Notes: generated by a model not told the origin, from the letters alone. 64,000 bases of DNA from Devosia riboflavina (GCF_000743575.1 NZ_JQGC01000005.1:57889-121888); one strand, 5' to 3'. Shown: positions 26,236-35,739, counted from the stretch's first letter. A program made the numbers and translations.

Positions 26236-27221
26236 GTGGCGTTCAACATCGGGAAGTCACAGCAGACGAAGACGGCATGCGTCTCGATCGCTGGTTTGCC
26301 CGGCATTTCCCCCAGGTCGGCTTCGGCCGCCTGCAAAAGCTGATCCGCAATGGCGAAGTGAAGGTCGACAAGGCGAAAGCCGAGACCAGCACGCGCCTGG
26401 CCGCAGGTCAGTCGATCCGCATTCCGCCCGTTGACGATCCCGGCACCGTTCGCCCGGTCAAGGTCAATCAGGAAGATGCGAGATTTCTCAAGGACATAAT
26501 CCTCTATGAGGATGATGACCTCTATGTCTTCAACAAGCCCCACGGCCTTGCCGTGCAGGGTGGCAGCGGTACCGTTCGCCACCTCGATGGCCTCTTGAAA
26601 AGCCTGCCCAACAAGCTCGGCGAAGCCCCGCGCCTCGTGCACCGCCTCGATCGCGATACCTCCGGCTGCCTCGTCGTCGCCAAGACTGCCGCCGCGGCCA
26701 CGCATTTTGGCAAGGTCTTCATGTCGCGCTCGGCCCGCAAGATTTACTGGGCGCTCGTCGCCGGCAACCCTACGCCCCGCCAGGGCGAAATCTCCTGCTT
26801 CCTCGCCAAGCGCGCGACGGAAGATGGCGAGCAGATGGTCGTCGTGAAAAACGGTGTCCCCGGCGCCGTCCATTCGTCGAGCTATTATTCGACCACCGAC
26901 ACCGCCAGCCGCCGCTTCGCCTGGGTTACGCTGAAACCGGTCACCGGCCGCACCCACCAGCTTCGCGTCCACATGGCCCAGCTCGGCACCCCGATCATCG
27001 GCGACCCCCGCTATTTCAATATCGAAAACTGGATGCCGGCCCCCGGCCTCGGCGAAGGCCTGCACCTCCACGCCCGCCGCATCGCCCTGCCGCTGCGCAA
27101 TGGCAAACGCCTTGATATTTCAGCGCCTTTGCCCCCGCACATGCGCGAAAGCTGGGACGCCTTGGGCTTCGACGCCGAGCGTTTCGATGTCCAGGACACC
27201 GATCCCGAGGACAATGCATGA
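26232..27221 (+). CDS. rluC: 23S rRNA pseudouridine synthase of the RluC/RluD type
   Basis: Isomerises specific uridines of 23S rRNA. The 329-residue product has an N-terminal S4 RNA-binding domain (MRLDRWFARHFPQVGFGRLQKLIRNGEVKVD), the catalytic Asp motif HRLDRDTSGCLVVAK, and the C-terminal GRTHQLRVHMAQLGTPIIGD. The start at 26232 overlaps the crcB stop. In Hyphomicrobiales this gene regularly follows crcB. Which uridines it modifies cannot be fixed from sequence alone. Confidence 0.93.
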   Translation: MSGVQHREVTADEDGMRLDRWFARHFPQVGFGRLQKLIRNGEVKVDKAKAETSTRLAAGQSIRIPPVDDPGTVRPVKVNQEDARFLKDIILYEDDDLYVFNKPHGLAVQGGSGTVRHLDGLLKSLPNKLGEAPRLVHRLDRDTSGCLVVAKTAAAATHFGKVFMSRSARKIYWALVAGNPTPRQGEISCFLAKRATEDGEQMVVVKNGVPGAVHSSSYYSTTDTASRRFAWVTLKPVTGRTHQLRVHMAQLGTPIIGDPRYFNIENWMPAPGLGEGLHLHARRIALPLRNGKRLDISAPLPPHMRESWDALGFDAERFDVQDTDPEDNA

Positions 27222-27883
27222 AACTGATCATGTTCGACATGGATGGGACGCTGCTCGACACGGAGGCCCTGATCGTCGAGCACATGACCACCACGTTTGA
27301 GGCCGCCGGCCTGGAAACCCCGACCACGGCGCAATCGCGCCGGGTCATCGGCCTGTCGCTGCCCGTCGCCATCGCCCGTCTCCTCGGCACCGAGGTGACA
27401 CCGCTGGCCGAACAGCTCGCCGACGATTACCGCGGCCGCTACCGCGCCTCGCTGGTGCAGGCCGAAGGCCGCGAGGGCCTCTTTCCCGGCGCCCGCGAAG
27501 CCCTCGATTTCCTTGCCACCTGGCCCGATACCCTGCTCGGCATCGCCACTGGCAAGGGTCTTAGCGGCGTTCACCGCCTGACCCAGCTTCACGGCATTGC
27601 CGGCCATTTCGTCACCCTGCAGACGCCGGACCACAATCCCTCGAAGCCCCATCCCGGCATGATGCTGCGCGGCATGGCCGAAACGGGCGCCGAGGCCAGG
27701 GACACGGTCATCATCGGCGACACCACCTTCGACATCGAAATGGGCAAGGCCGCCGGCACCAAGGCCATCGGCGTGACCTGGGGCCACCACGATCCCCACG
27801 AATTGCTTGCCGCTGGCGCCGATCTGCTGGTCGAAACCTATGCCGATCTGCCGCTGGCGATCAAAAAAGTACTGGAATCATAA
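27218..27883 (+). CDS. HAD-family phosphatase (phosphoglycolate phosphatase-like)
   Basis: A 221-residue HAD subfamily IA hydrolase: motif I MFDMDGTLLDTE at the N-terminus, motif II Thr in GIATGKG, a conserved Lys in SKPHPGM, and motif IV GDTTFDIEMGKAAG. An alpha-helical cap lies between motifs I and II. It overlaps rluC by ATGA and stops 1 nt before the ATP12 gene. The substrate is unknown; phosphoglycolate is the usual guess for this subgroup. Confidence 0.9.
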   Translation: MKLIMFDMDGTLLDTEALIVEHMTTTFEAAGLETPTTAQSRRVIGLSLPVAIARLLGTEVTPLAEQLADDYRGRYRASLVQAEGREGLFPGAREALDFLATWPDTLLGIATGKGLSGVHRLTQLHGIAGHFVTLQTPDHNPSKPHPGMMLRGMAETGAEARDTVIIGDTTFDIEMGKAAGTKAIGVTWGHHDPHELLAAGADLLVETYADLPLAIKKVLES

Positions 27884-27884
27884 G

Positions 27885-28664
27885 ATGCGCGACCAGTTGG
27901 AAGACGCTCTAAACAATCAGCAATTTGGCTACGGCCAGGCGCAGCACATCAACCAGGTCGAACTACCCAAGCGCTTCTATAAGGATGTAGACGTCGCCCG
28001 CACTAATGACGGTTTCGTCGTCACCCTCGACGGCAAGCAGACCCGCACACCCGGCCGCAAGCTCCCCATCGTCGTGCCCGCCCAGTCGATCGCGCAAGCG
28101 ATGGCGGCGGAATGGGCCGCCCAGGAAAAATACATCGACCCCACCACCATGCCCATGGTGCGCCTGATCAATTCGGCGGTCGAAAGCGGCGAAGAAAACG
28201 CCCCGGCCTTCCGCGCCGAAATCGGCAAGTTCGCCGGCAATGACCTGCTGCTCTACCGCGCCGATGCCCCGCAGGAACTGGTCGACGATCAGGAACTGCA
28301 CTGGGATGGCGCTCTGGTCACGCTGGCGCGTCATTTCGACGTCGCTTTCCAGCCCACCATCGGCATCATCCACCAGCCTCAGCCGGCCTCCACCCTGACC
28401 AAGCTCGACACCGCGCTTGAAGGGCAGGGGCTTCTGTCACTGACAGCCCTCGTCTCCATCACCGGCATCACCGGCTCCGGCCTCCTCGCCATCGCTCTGC
28501 TGCACCAGTTGCTTGACGCCGAGCAGGTCTGGACCGCAGCCCATGTCGATGAAGACCACCAGATCCGCCTCTGGGGCGAAGACGAGGAAGCCATGACCCG
28601 CCGCGCCAAGCGCCGCGTCGAGTTCGACACCGCCGTGTCAGTCGTAGACGCGCTACGGGCTTAG
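27885..28664 (+). CDS. ATP12-family F1-ATPase assembly chaperone
   Basis: Homologue of mitochondrial Atp12, which helps assemble the F1 alpha subunit; among bacteria it is largely alphaproteobacterial. The 259-residue product shows KRFYKDVDVARTNDGFVVTLDGKQTRTPG, then AAEWAAQEKYIDPTTMPMVRLINSAVE and NDLLLYRADAPQELV. It starts 1 nt after the HAD gene, and its last 4 bp overlap the convergent folK. Confidence 0.93.
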   Translation: MRDQLEDALNNQQFGYGQAQHINQVELPKRFYKDVDVARTNDGFVVTLDGKQTRTPGRKLPIVVPAQSIAQAMAAEWAAQEKYIDPTTMPMVRLINSAVESGEENAPAFRAEIGKFAGNDLLLYRADAPQELVDDQELHWDGALVTLARHFDVAFQPTIGIIHQPQPASTLTKLDTALEGQGLLSLTALVSITGITGSGLLAIALLHQLLDAEQVWTAAHVDEDHQIRLWGEDEEAMTRRAKRRVEFDTAVSVVDALRA

Positions 28665-29092
28665 GCCCGCGTCGCAACCCACTCCGCCGTTTCCGGCGAA
28701 ATCTCGCGCAGCGGCACCAGCACGAAATCGCGCGCATGCGCATGCGGATGGGGCAGGGTCAGCCGTCCCGTCTGCATCTCGATACGCTCATAGGCGATGA
28801 TATCGACATCGATCAGCCGCGGTCCCCAGACCTCGTGCCGAACGCGCCCCATTTCACGCTCGGTATCGAGGGCCACATGCAGCAGGTCGATGGGTTCGAG
28901 ATCGGTCTCGACCTCAGCCGCCATGTTGGCGAAATCAGGCTGGTCCGTCTTGCCCCAGGGCTTCGTCGCGATCACCGACGACTGCTTTGTCACCTTGATA
29001 CTCGGATGCGCATCGAGCAGCCGAATGGCCTCAACAAGCTGCGCCGGCGGATCGCCAATGTTAGCCCCAAGGCTCAGCCACGCCTTCGCCAT
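28661..29092 (-). CDS. folK: HPPK, folate synthesis (6-hydroxymethyl-dihydropterin pyrophosphokinase)
   Basis: Transfers pyrophosphate from ATP to 6-hydroxymethyl-7,8-dihydropterin. The 143-residue product has MAKAWLSLGANIGDP, the active-site segment GPRLIDVDIIAYE, and LPHPHAHARDFVLVPL, all HPPK signatures. The ATG at 29092 overlaps the folB stop codon (TGATG), suggesting coupled translation; the GTG one codon upstream is less likely. It is the last gene of the minus-strand run folP-folB-folK. Confidence 0.96.
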   Translation of the reverse strand: MAKAWLSLGANIGDPPAQLVEAIRLLDAHPSIKVTKQSSVIATKPWGKTDQPDFANMAAEVETDLEPIDLLHVALDTEREMGRVRHEVWGPRLIDVDIIAYERIEMQTGRLTLPHPHAHARDFVLVPLREISPETAEWVATRA

Positions 29093-29475
29093 CACGCGGG
29101 CCTCGCGCGACGTAGTTCAATCGCCGCCTCGCCCCGCACCATGGCAATCGGCGCCTCCGGCTTGCGAATACGAATGATAATCCAGTTGATATCGCCAAAC
29201 CGCTCGAACAGCGCGGTGACAATATTCTGCCCCAGTGCCTCGATGAGCTTGGTCCGCTTGGTTTCAAACGTCGCCTTCACCACATCATAGATATCGGCAT
29301 AGGAAACCGTGTGCCCGATGGCATCCGTCTTGCCCGGCGCGGTCAGGTCGACCCCGCATTCGAGATCGACGAAAAAGCGTTGCCCCAGCCGCTCTTCCTC
29401 GGAAAAGAGGCCGTGATAGCCATAAAAGCCGAGATCGCGGAGGATGATGCGGTCACCCGTAAAAGCTGCGGTCAT
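29092..29475 (-). CDS. folB: Dihydroneopterin aldolase
   Basis: Converts 7,8-dihydroneopterin to 6-hydroxymethyl-dihydropterin and glycolaldehyde. The 127-residue product reads DRIILRDLGFYGYHGLFSEEERLGQRFFVDLE, with the conserved YGYHG and catalytic region, and VSYADIYDVVKATFE. It lies 17 bp after folP, and its stop overlaps folK. Confidence 0.96.
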   Translation of the reverse strand: MTAAFTGDRIILRDLGFYGYHGLFSEEERLGQRFFVDLECGVDLTAPGKTDAIGHTVSYADIYDVVKATFETKRTKLIEALGQNIVTALFERFGDINWIIIRIRKPEAPIAMVRGEAAIELRRARPA

Positions 29476-29492
29476 TGAGATGGTCCTAAAGA

Positions 29493-30335
29493 TTATGGGC
29501 CGTAAAGGGTAGCCTGCGCCACGCGGAGCGCATCGCGATTGGCGGCAACGTCATGCACGCGGAAAATGTGCCCGCCGCGCTCATAGCCCTGCACGGTTGT
29601 GGCAATCGTTCCCGGCAGCCGCTCGCTAGGTTTATTGTTCAAAAGCTTGCCGATCATCGATTTTCGCGAGGTGCCCACGAGCACAGAGTGCTCCGGATAG
29701 GCGTCCACCAACTCCGGCAATTGCCGCAGGATCTGATAGTTCTGCGCCAGCGTCTTGGAAAATCCAAAGCCCGGATCAAGGATCACCTGCGTCCGCGCCA
29801 GCCCCGCCGCATCGGCAATATCGAGCGTCTGCGCAAAATAGTCGATCATCGCCGGCAGGGGCAGCGTCTGCGCGTCCCAGCCCTTGTCCCAGTGCATGGC
29901 GATGACAGGCGCGCCATAGAGTGCCGCCACTTCAGCCATTTCTGGCGGCCCCTGCAGCCCATAGACATCGTTGATGATATCGGCCCCGGCCTGGATCGCC
30001 TGGTCGGCCACCAGCGGCTTGTACGTGTCTATGGAAATCGGCGCAGTGATCCCGGCGCTGCGCAGTGCATCGATCACCGGAATGACCCGATCCAGCTCTT
30101 CTTGCACCGCCACGGTTTCCGATCCCGGCCGCGTGCTTTCCCCGCCGATATCGATGATGCCAGCACCCTCGGCAAGCATGGCGCGCGCATGCGCCACGGC
30201 CTGATCGAGCGTGTTGTGCAGCCCGCCATCCGAAAAGCTGTCCGGCGTGACGTTGAGTATGCCCATGATGAGCGGATGCGGGCCCAGTTCGAGGGCAGGC
30301 CGACGGGGCAGGGGAACGATATGAGTCGTGTGCAT
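29493..30335 (-). CDS. folP: Dihydropteroate synthase
   Basis: Condenses p-aminobenzoate with hydroxymethyl-dihydropterin pyrophosphate; the sulfonamide target. The 280-residue TIM barrel has the signatures IMGILNVTPDSFSDGG and GAGIIDIGGESTRPG, DIINDVYGLQ, and VILDPGFGFSKT. The ATG at 30335 is chosen for its GGCAGGAATTGC leader; an upstream in-frame start at 30380 has no support. Confidence 0.96.
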   Translation of the reverse strand: MHTTHIVPLPRRPALELGPHPLIMGILNVTPDSFSDGGLHNTLDQAVAHARAMLAEGAGIIDIGGESTRPGSETVAVQEELDRVIPVIDALRSAGITAPISIDTYKPLVADQAIQAGADIINDVYGLQGPPEMAEVAALYGAPVIAMHWDKGWDAQTLPLPAMIDYFAQTLDIADAAGLARTQVILDPGFGFSKTLAQNYQILRQLPELVDAYPEHSVLVGTSRKSMIGKLLNNKPSERLPGTIATTVQGYERGGHIFRVHDVAANRDALRVAQATLYGP

Positions 30336-30412
30336 TGCAATTCCTGCCCCTCGCTTAGGGGCGCCAAGGCTTCGGCTCAAGCGTATTCTTGTCTTTCGAC
30401 CCGCGAAAGGCG

Positions 30413-31225
30413 CTAGCGGCGCTCCCAGGCTTCGAGCAGCGACTTCAGCACCAGCGTGATCACCGCAATCAGCGCCAGCGTCGAGGCGGCGGCGAAGGAT
30501 CCGGCGATATTGAAGTCGTTGAACAGCAGATTGATCTGCAGCGGCAAGGTGTTGGTCTGCCCGCGGATCGAGCCGGACACGACGGACACCGCGCCGAATT
30601 CGCCCATCACCCGCGCATTGGTCAGCACCGCGCCATAAACGAGACCCCAGCGGATATTGGGCAGCGTAACATGCCAGAACATCTGCCAGCCATTGGCACC
30701 GAGGGACAGCGCCGCTTCCTCGTCATCCGTTCCCTGCTGCCGCATCAGCGGCACCAGTTCGCGCGCCACATAGGGCGCGGTGACGAAGAGGCTCACGAGC
30801 ACAATGGCGAGCGGCGTGAACATGATCTGCAACCCGATCGCTTGCATCGCCGGCCCCAGCAGCCCCTGATTGCCATAGAGGAAGAGATAAACGATGCCCG
30901 CCACGATCGGGCTGACCGCCGCCGGCAGCTCGATGACAGCCACGAGCAATTGCTGCCCGCGAAACCTGAACCGGGTCACAAGCCAGGCCAGGGCCGCACC
31001 GACCACCATATTGATCGGCACGACGATTATGGCGGTGATGACAGTCAGAAAGACAGCATGCAGCGTATCGGGCTTCAGAATGGCGTCGAAATAGGCGCCC
31101 ACGCCCTCGCGCAACGCAAAGCTGAAGATCAGGGCCAGCGGCACGACCAGCGCCGCGGCGGCAAAGAGAAACGACAGCCCGATGAGAACATTGGCGCCCG
31201 CGCTGCGCTCAGCCGAGTGGCCCAT
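30413..31225 (-). CDS. cysW: Sulfate/thiosulfate ABC transporter permease CysW
   Basis: Inner-membrane half of the sulfate importer. The 270-residue protein has about six membrane segments and the ATPase-docking (EAA) loop LSLGANGWQMFWHVTLPNIRWGLVYG, followed by ARVMGEFGAVSVVSG typical of CysW. The ATG at 31225 overlaps the cysT stop (TGATG). No cysA gene follows; folP starts on the same strand about 78 bp further left. Confidence 0.93.
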   Translation of the reverse strand: MGHSAERSAGANVLIGLSFLFAAAALVVPLALIFSFALREGVGAYFDAILKPDTLHAVFLTVITAIIVVPINMVVGAALAWLVTRFRFRGQQLLVAVIELPAAVSPIVAGIVYLFLYGNQGLLGPAMQAIGLQIMFTPLAIVLVSLFVTAPYVARELVPLMRQQGTDDEEAALSLGANGWQMFWHVTLPNIRWGLVYGAVLTNARVMGEFGAVSVVSGSIRGQTNTLPLQINLLFNDFNIAGSFAAASTLALIAVITLVLKSLLEAWERR

Positions 31226-32061
31226 CAGGTCTTCCTCTCCACGTAGCACACCTGCCAGGCAGCCAGCAGGTTGGTGGCGACCAGCGTCAGGAAGGCAACC
31301 ACCAGCAGCACGAAGGCCAGCGCCGCCGCGCCTTCATAATTGTACTCGTCGAGCCGAATGAAGATCAGCAGCGACACGATTTCCGTCAGCCCCGGCAGGT
31401 TGCCGGCGATGAACACCACGGCGCCGAACTCGCCTAGCGACCGCGCAAAGGAGAGCACACAGCCGCCGATGAACGCCGGCAAGATCGTCGGCCAGATGAT
31501 CCGCGTAAAAACCTGCCAGCGCGAAGCGCCCAGCGTCGTCGCCACGCTTTCGAAGTCCACATCGACCTCTTCCAACACCGGCTGCACGGCCCTAACCACG
31601 AAGGGAATGGAGGTAAAAGTCATGGCAGCGATGATGCCAAGCTGGGTGTAGTTGACCTTGATGCCATTGGGCTCAAGGAACTGCCCATACCAGCCGGTAT
31701 CGGCAAAGAGCGTCACCAGCACGAGGCCCGCCACCGCCGTCGGCAAGGCAAAGGGCAGATCGACCAGCGCATCGAGAATCCGCCGCCCCGGAAAGCGGTA
31801 GCGGGTAAGAACCCAGGCCAGCAGCAGCCCGATCACGCCATTGATGATCGTGGCAATGAAGGCCGAGCTGAACGTCACCCGATAGGCCGCCAGCGCCCGG
31901 TTCGAGCTGACGATCCGCCAGAACTCGGGAAAACCCATGCCCGCAACCTTGAGCAACATGGCAGCGAGCGGCAGCAGGATGATGAGCGTGAGGTAGAACA
32001 GCGAAATGCCCATGGACAGCCCGAAACCGGGCAGCAGGTGTTTGCTGCGATGCTGTGCCAT
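31225..32061 (-). CDS. cysT: Sulfate/thiosulfate ABC transporter permease CysT
   Basis: Partner permease of CysW. The 278-residue product has about six membrane segments, the EAA loop TLGASRWQVFTRIIWPTILPAFIGG and SFARSLGEFGAVVFIAGN. The ATG at 32061 has a GAGGAACGC ribosome binding site; an in-frame start 15 codons upstream lacks one. It lies 66 bp after the binding-protein gene. Confidence 0.93.
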   Translation of the reverse strand: MAQHRSKHLLPGFGLSMGISLFYLTLIILLPLAAMLLKVAGMGFPEFWRIVSSNRALAAYRVTFSSAFIATIINGVIGLLLAWVLTRYRFPGRRILDALVDLPFALPTAVAGLVLVTLFADTGWYGQFLEPNGIKVNYTQLGIIAAMTFTSIPFVVRAVQPVLEEVDVDFESVATTLGASRWQVFTRIIWPTILPAFIGGCVLSFARSLGEFGAVVFIAGNLPGLTEIVSLLIFIRLDEYNYEGAAALAFVLLVVAFLTLVATNLLAAWQVCYVERKT

Positions 32062-32127
32062 GCGTTCCTCGAAATACGATACGGCGCGACCGAAGTCGCG
32101 CCGCAAAAACTGGTTTGGCCGGGGCCG

Positions 32128-33111
32128 TTACTGGTTCACGAAAACCTTGTCGAGCAGGCCACCGTCAGCGAAGTGGTCGGCAGCAACCTTGTCCCAGCCG
32201 CCAAAGGCGTCTTCGACAGTCACGAGACGGATTTCCGGGAAGGTCGCGGCGTGGGCTGCGGCAACAGTTGCGTCCTGCGGGCGGTGGAAGTTGGCAGCAG
32301 CCACTTCCTGGCCTTCCGGCGTAAAGAGGAAATCGAGATAGGCCTTGGCAAGATCACGGCTGCCGCGGGCATCGACGACCTTGTCGACCACAGCCACCGG
32401 GAATTCCGACAGGAAGCTGACCGAGGGAACGACGGCTTCATACTTGTCGGCGCCAAGCTGCTTCACGACGGCCAGTGTTTCGGCCTCGAAGGTCACCAGC
32501 ACGTCGCCCAGCTGGCGCTCGGTGAAGGCGGTGGTGGCTGCGCGGCCGCCGGTTTCGAAGACCGGAACGTTGGCGAAAAGCTTGGTGAGGAATTCCTCGA
32601 TCTTGGCTTCGTCGCCGGCATAGGCCTCGGTCGCCCAGGCGCGGGCGGCGAGATAGGTGTAGCGGCCGTTGCCCGAAGTCTTGGGGTTCGGGAAGATCAC
32701 CTGCACGCCTTCAGCCGCGAGATCGCCCCAGTCCTTGATGGCCTTGGGATTGCCCGAGCGCACGAGGAAGGACGGGAAGGAATAGAAGGGCGCGGCATTG
32801 TTCGGGAAGTCGCTGGTCCAGTCTTCCGAGACGTAACCGCCTTCGACCAGCTTCTGCACATCCGTCACCTGGTTGAAGGTAACAACGTCGGCCTGCAGGC
32901 CTTCCAGAACTGCGCGCGCCTGGGCCGAAGAGCCGGCATGCGACTGGTTGATGGTCACGGTCGCGCCAGTCGCCGCATAGGCAGCGTTTTCGGCTTCGAA
33001 CAGCTCGCGCGCGATGTCGTAGGAGGCGTTGAGAATGTCGGTGGGCTGAGCCAGAACCGGGCTGCTGGCAAGAGCAAGCGCCGCAACGGCCGAGAGAAGA
33101 AGCTTGTTCAT
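32128..33111 (-). CDS. Sulfate-binding periplasmic protein
   Basis: Substrate-binding protein of the sulfate ABC importer (CysP/Sbp family). The 327-residue product has a signal peptide ending SSPVLAQ, then LNASYDIARELFEAENAAYA, INQSHAGSSAQARAVLEGL (oxyanion-binding loop), FPNPKTSGNGRYTYLAA and FTPEGQEVAA. It heads the operon with cysT-cysW. Whether it is specific for sulfate or thiosulfate cannot be told. Confidence 0.94.
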   Translation of the reverse strand: MNKLLLSAVAALALASSPVLAQPTDILNASYDIARELFEAENAAYAATGATVTINQSHAGSSAQARAVLEGLQADVVTFNQVTDVQKLVEGGYVSEDWTSDFPNNAAPFYSFPSFLVRSGNPKAIKDWGDLAAEGVQVIFPNPKTSGNGRYTYLAARAWATEAYAGDEAKIEEFLTKLFANVPVFETGGRAATTAFTERQLGDVLVTFEAETLAVVKQLGADKYEAVVPSVSFLSEFPVAVVDKVVDARGSRDLAKAYLDFLFTPEGQEVAAANFHRPQDATVAAAHAATFPEIRLVTVEDAFGGWDKVAADHFADGGLLDKVFVNQ

Positions 33112-33220
33112 TGTGACGCTATTTCCATGAAAGCGATGGCATTGGTCACAGGTGATGCGATGCCGCTTTTCGGCCGTAAAGCGCTAAATGCTTGCCTCGG
33201 ATGACTAATTTACGCGCCGC

Positions 33221-33243
33221 AAAAGCAACGGAAAGCCGTTGCT
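33221..33243 (-). terminator. Weak terminator after the EamA transporter gene
   Basis: On the minus strand AGCAACGG (33243-33236) pairs with 33231-33224 over a 4-nt loop and is followed by TTTTG. It lies about 37 bp after the transporter stop and before the cysP-type gene's leader. Confidence 0.55.
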
Positions 33244-33279
33244 CCGGCTGCCGCTAAAGCGCGATTTTGTTTCGGCAGT

Positions 33280-34185
33280 TTATCCCGCAGGCCGCAGCTT
33301 CTCGCCATATTTGGCAACGCCGATGCCCGAAACCACCAGCAGCAGCGACAGCACGAGATAGGGCGTCAGCTCGGCAATGCCCAAGGCAACGAGATAGACC
33401 GCTGTGAGCACAGGCGTCAGAAAACTGACCACGCCGATCAACTGCGCATTGCCCTGCTTCATGCCAAAATCCCACATCGCATAGGCCAAAGCGAAAAAGA
33501 TCGACGCCAAAGCGACGATCAGAATGCTCGAATCCGGGGCCGGTGGGGCGCCAAGCACGAACAGCCAGACCGAGCCATTGATCAGCGCGCTGGCACCGAA
33601 AATGACACCAAGGAAATTGCTGCTGCTCGAAGGATAGCGTGCCGCCATAGCCGAAAAGACCGCCCAGGTAACGGCGGAAATGACGGCCCAGAAATGCCCC
33701 GGCATCAAGTGGAAGCCGCCGACCGACAGCCCCTTGCCGAGAAGCAGCGCGACAATGCCCGAGAGCCCCAAGGCGCCCGCCACCGCATGAAACCAACGAA
33801 ACCGTTGCCCGAGCGAGATCGTGGTGAGGATGACCACGAGCAGCGGCCAAGTATAGATAATCAGCGTCGCCTCAAGCGGCGGCGCCTGCTGCAGCGCGGC
33901 GACCCAGGTCAGGTTATGGCCGCCAATGCCAATGACACCCAGGAGATAGAGCCAGACCGGAACCGTCGTGAGTTCCGGCAGGGGATTCTGGCGCCGCAAA
34001 ATCCACATGGCGATGAACACCAGCGCGCCGACGCCATCGCCGAGCCCCACATAGAGGAATGGATCGACGCCCACAGCCGACGCGACAATAGGGGCAGTCA
34101 TCGACCAGATGAAAACCGCGGCGACGCCGCCGGTCGTTCCCCAGGTGGACTTGGTCCCTTGGCCTGCCGCTATGCTCAGTTCCAT
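33280..34185 (-). CDS. EamA/DMT-superfamily transporter
   Basis: A 301-residue drug/metabolite-type transporter with ten predicted membrane segments in two EamA repeats (GGVAAVFIWSMTAPIVAS ... LIIYTWPLLVVILTTIS; then SAVTWAVFSAMAARYPS ... VVSFLTPVLTAVYLVAL). The substrate is unknown; many relatives export amino acids or metabolites. The ATG at 34185 has no Shine-Dalgarno sequence, and the terminator of rimO ends only about 10 nt upstream, so its mRNA must start inside or very near that terminator, or arise by read-through. Confidence 0.88.
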   Translation of the reverse strand: MELSIAAGQGTKSTWGTTGGVAAVFIWSMTAPIVASAVGVDPFLYVGLGDGVGALVFIAMWILRRQNPLPELTTVPVWLYLLGVIGIGGHNLTWVAALQQAPPLEATLIIYTWPLLVVILTTISLGQRFRWFHAVAGALGLSGIVALLLGKGLSVGGFHLMPGHFWAVISAVTWAVFSAMAARYPSSSSNFLGVIFGASALINGSVWLFVLGAPPAPDSSILIVALASIFFALAYAMWDFGMKQGNAQLIGVVSFLTPVLTAVYLVALGIAELTPYLVLSLLLVVSGIGVAKYGEKLRPAG

Positions 34186-34195
34186 GAAGTCACGC

Positions 34196-34224
34196 AAAAA
34201 AGAATCCCCGCTTTCGCGGGGATT
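34196..34224 (-). terminator. Terminator of rimO, abutting the next start codon
   Basis: Minus strand: AATCCCCGC (34224-34216) pairs with 34211-34203 over GAAA, then TCTTTTTT. The stem is the same palindrome type as the dispersed CCCGCGAAAGCGGG repeats. The T-tract ends about 10 nt before the EamA gene's ATG. Confidence 0.8.
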
Positions 34225-34242
34225 GTGTGGAAGTCGCAGGTC

Positions 34243-35568
34243 TCAGGCCGTCGCGGGTTCGGCGAAAAGATCGTACTCGTCGTTGTCGGTTACCTTCACC
34301 GAAACGATGTCGCCGATCTTGATCCCGGTGGCGTTGCTGACGATCACCTGGCCGTCAATCTCGGGCGCGTCCCACTTGGAACGGGCAATGGCGACATTGC
34401 CCTCGGGACGAACGTCGTCGACGATCACGTCGATGGTTCGGCCAACCTTCTTCTGCAACTGGTGGAACGACACGTTCTGCGCCACTTCCATCAACTGGGC
34501 AAAACGCTCTTCCTTGACCTCGTCGGGCACGACGCCTTCGAGTTCATTGGCGGTGGCGCCGGTCACGGGCTCATATTTGAAGCAGCCCGCGCGGTCGATT
34601 TCGGCTTCCTCGATAAAATCGAGCAGCATTTCGAAATCTTCCTCGGTTTCGCCTGGGAAGCCGACGATGAAGTTGGAACGCACGGTCAGGTCAGGCACCT
34701 GGCGCTTCCAGTCGAGGATGCGGTTCAGCGTCTTTTCCTGGTGTGCCGGACGGCGCATGGCCTTGAGCACATTCGGCGAAGCATGCTGGAACGGAATGTC
34801 GAGATAGGGCAGTACGAGGCCCTCGGCCATCAGCTCCATCACCGGGTCGACATGGGGGTAGGGGTAGACATAGTGCAGACGCACCCAGGCACCCAGCTCG
34901 CCCAGTTCCTTGGCAAGATCGTAGAATTTCGCCTTCACGTCACGACCGCGATACTTCGAGGTCGCATATTTGAGGTCGAGGCCATAGGCGCTGGTGTCTT
35001 GCGAGATCACCAGCAGTTCCTTGGCGCCGGAACGGATGAGGCCCTCGGCCTCACCCAGAATGCCAGCGGCTGGGCGCGAAGCGAGATCGCCGCGAATCTG
35101 CGGAATGATGCAGAATGAGCAGCGATTGTTGCAGCCTTCGGAAATTTTGAGATACGCATAGTGCCGCGGCGTGAGCTTCAGCCCGCTCTCCGGCACCAGA
35201 TCGATGTACTTGTTCGGCACCGGCGGCAGATGGTCATGCACAGCCGAAACCACGTCTTCATACTGATGCGGCCCGGTGATCGCGAGCACGTTCGGGTGCG
35301 TTTCGCGGATCATGCTTTCTTCGACGCCGAGGCAACCGGTAACGATCACGCGACCGTTCTCGTTCAGCGCTTCGCCAATCGCCTCAAGGCTTTCCTTCTT
35401 GGCGCTGTCGAGGAAACCACAGGTATTGACCAGCACGATATCGGCGCCGGCATAGTCGCGACTGAACGAATAGCCCTGCGCGCGCAGGGTCGTCATGATG
35501 CGTTCGCTGTCGACGAGCGCCTTGGGGCAGCCGAGGCTGACTAAACCGATTTTGGGCGCCTGAGTCAT
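34243..35568 (-). CDS. rimO: Ribosomal protein S12 methylthiotransferase
   Basis: Radical-SAM enzyme that methylthiolates the conserved Asp of S12. The 441-residue product has an N-terminal UPF0004 domain with three cluster cysteines (C14, C50, C79), the radical SAM motif CNNRCSFC (C146, C150, C153), and a C-terminal TRAM domain ([19 protein letters not shown]). [12 protein letters not shown] marks RimO rather than MiaB. Confidence 0.96.
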   Translation of the reverse strand: MTQAPKIGLVSLGCPKALVDSERIMTTLRAQGYSFSRDYAGADIVLVNTCGFLDSAKKESLEAIGEALNENGRVIVTGCLGVEESMIRETHPNVLAITGPHQYEDVVSAVHDHLPPVPNKYIDLVPESGLKLTPRHYAYLKISEGCNNRCSFCIIPQIRGDLASRPAAGILGEAEGLIRSGAKELLVISQDTSAYGLDLKYATSKYRGRDVKAKFYDLAKELGELGAWVRLHYVYPYPHVDPVMELMAEGLVLPYLDIPFQHASPNVLKAMRRPAHQEKTLNRILDWKRQVPDLTVRSNFIVGFPGETEEDFEMLLDFIEEAEIDRAGCFKYEPVTGATANELEGVVPDEVKEERFAQLMEVAQNVSFHQLQKKVGRTIDVIVDDVRPEGNVAIARSKWDAPEIDGQVIVSNATGIKIGDIVSVKVTDNDEYDLFAEPATA

Positions 35569-35739
35569 GCGCGTGCGGAGGTCCGGAATTGAATTGGATG
35601 GCGCGTCATACAGAATGTTGGACGGTTACGCAATGTGACTGACCCTCGCGCGGGGCTTGGCAGACCTTCGCCAAGCGGTGGACACGCACTCTTGAACATC
35701 GCAAACAGCGAACAGTGCGTTCCCAAATGTTCGGTTTTT

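Noticed and set aside
28661..28664. Convergent 4-bp overlap of the ATP12 gene and folK as a sign of a frame error
   Set aside because: Both proteins end at their normal family length; such short tail overlaps occur elsewhere here (50552-50555).
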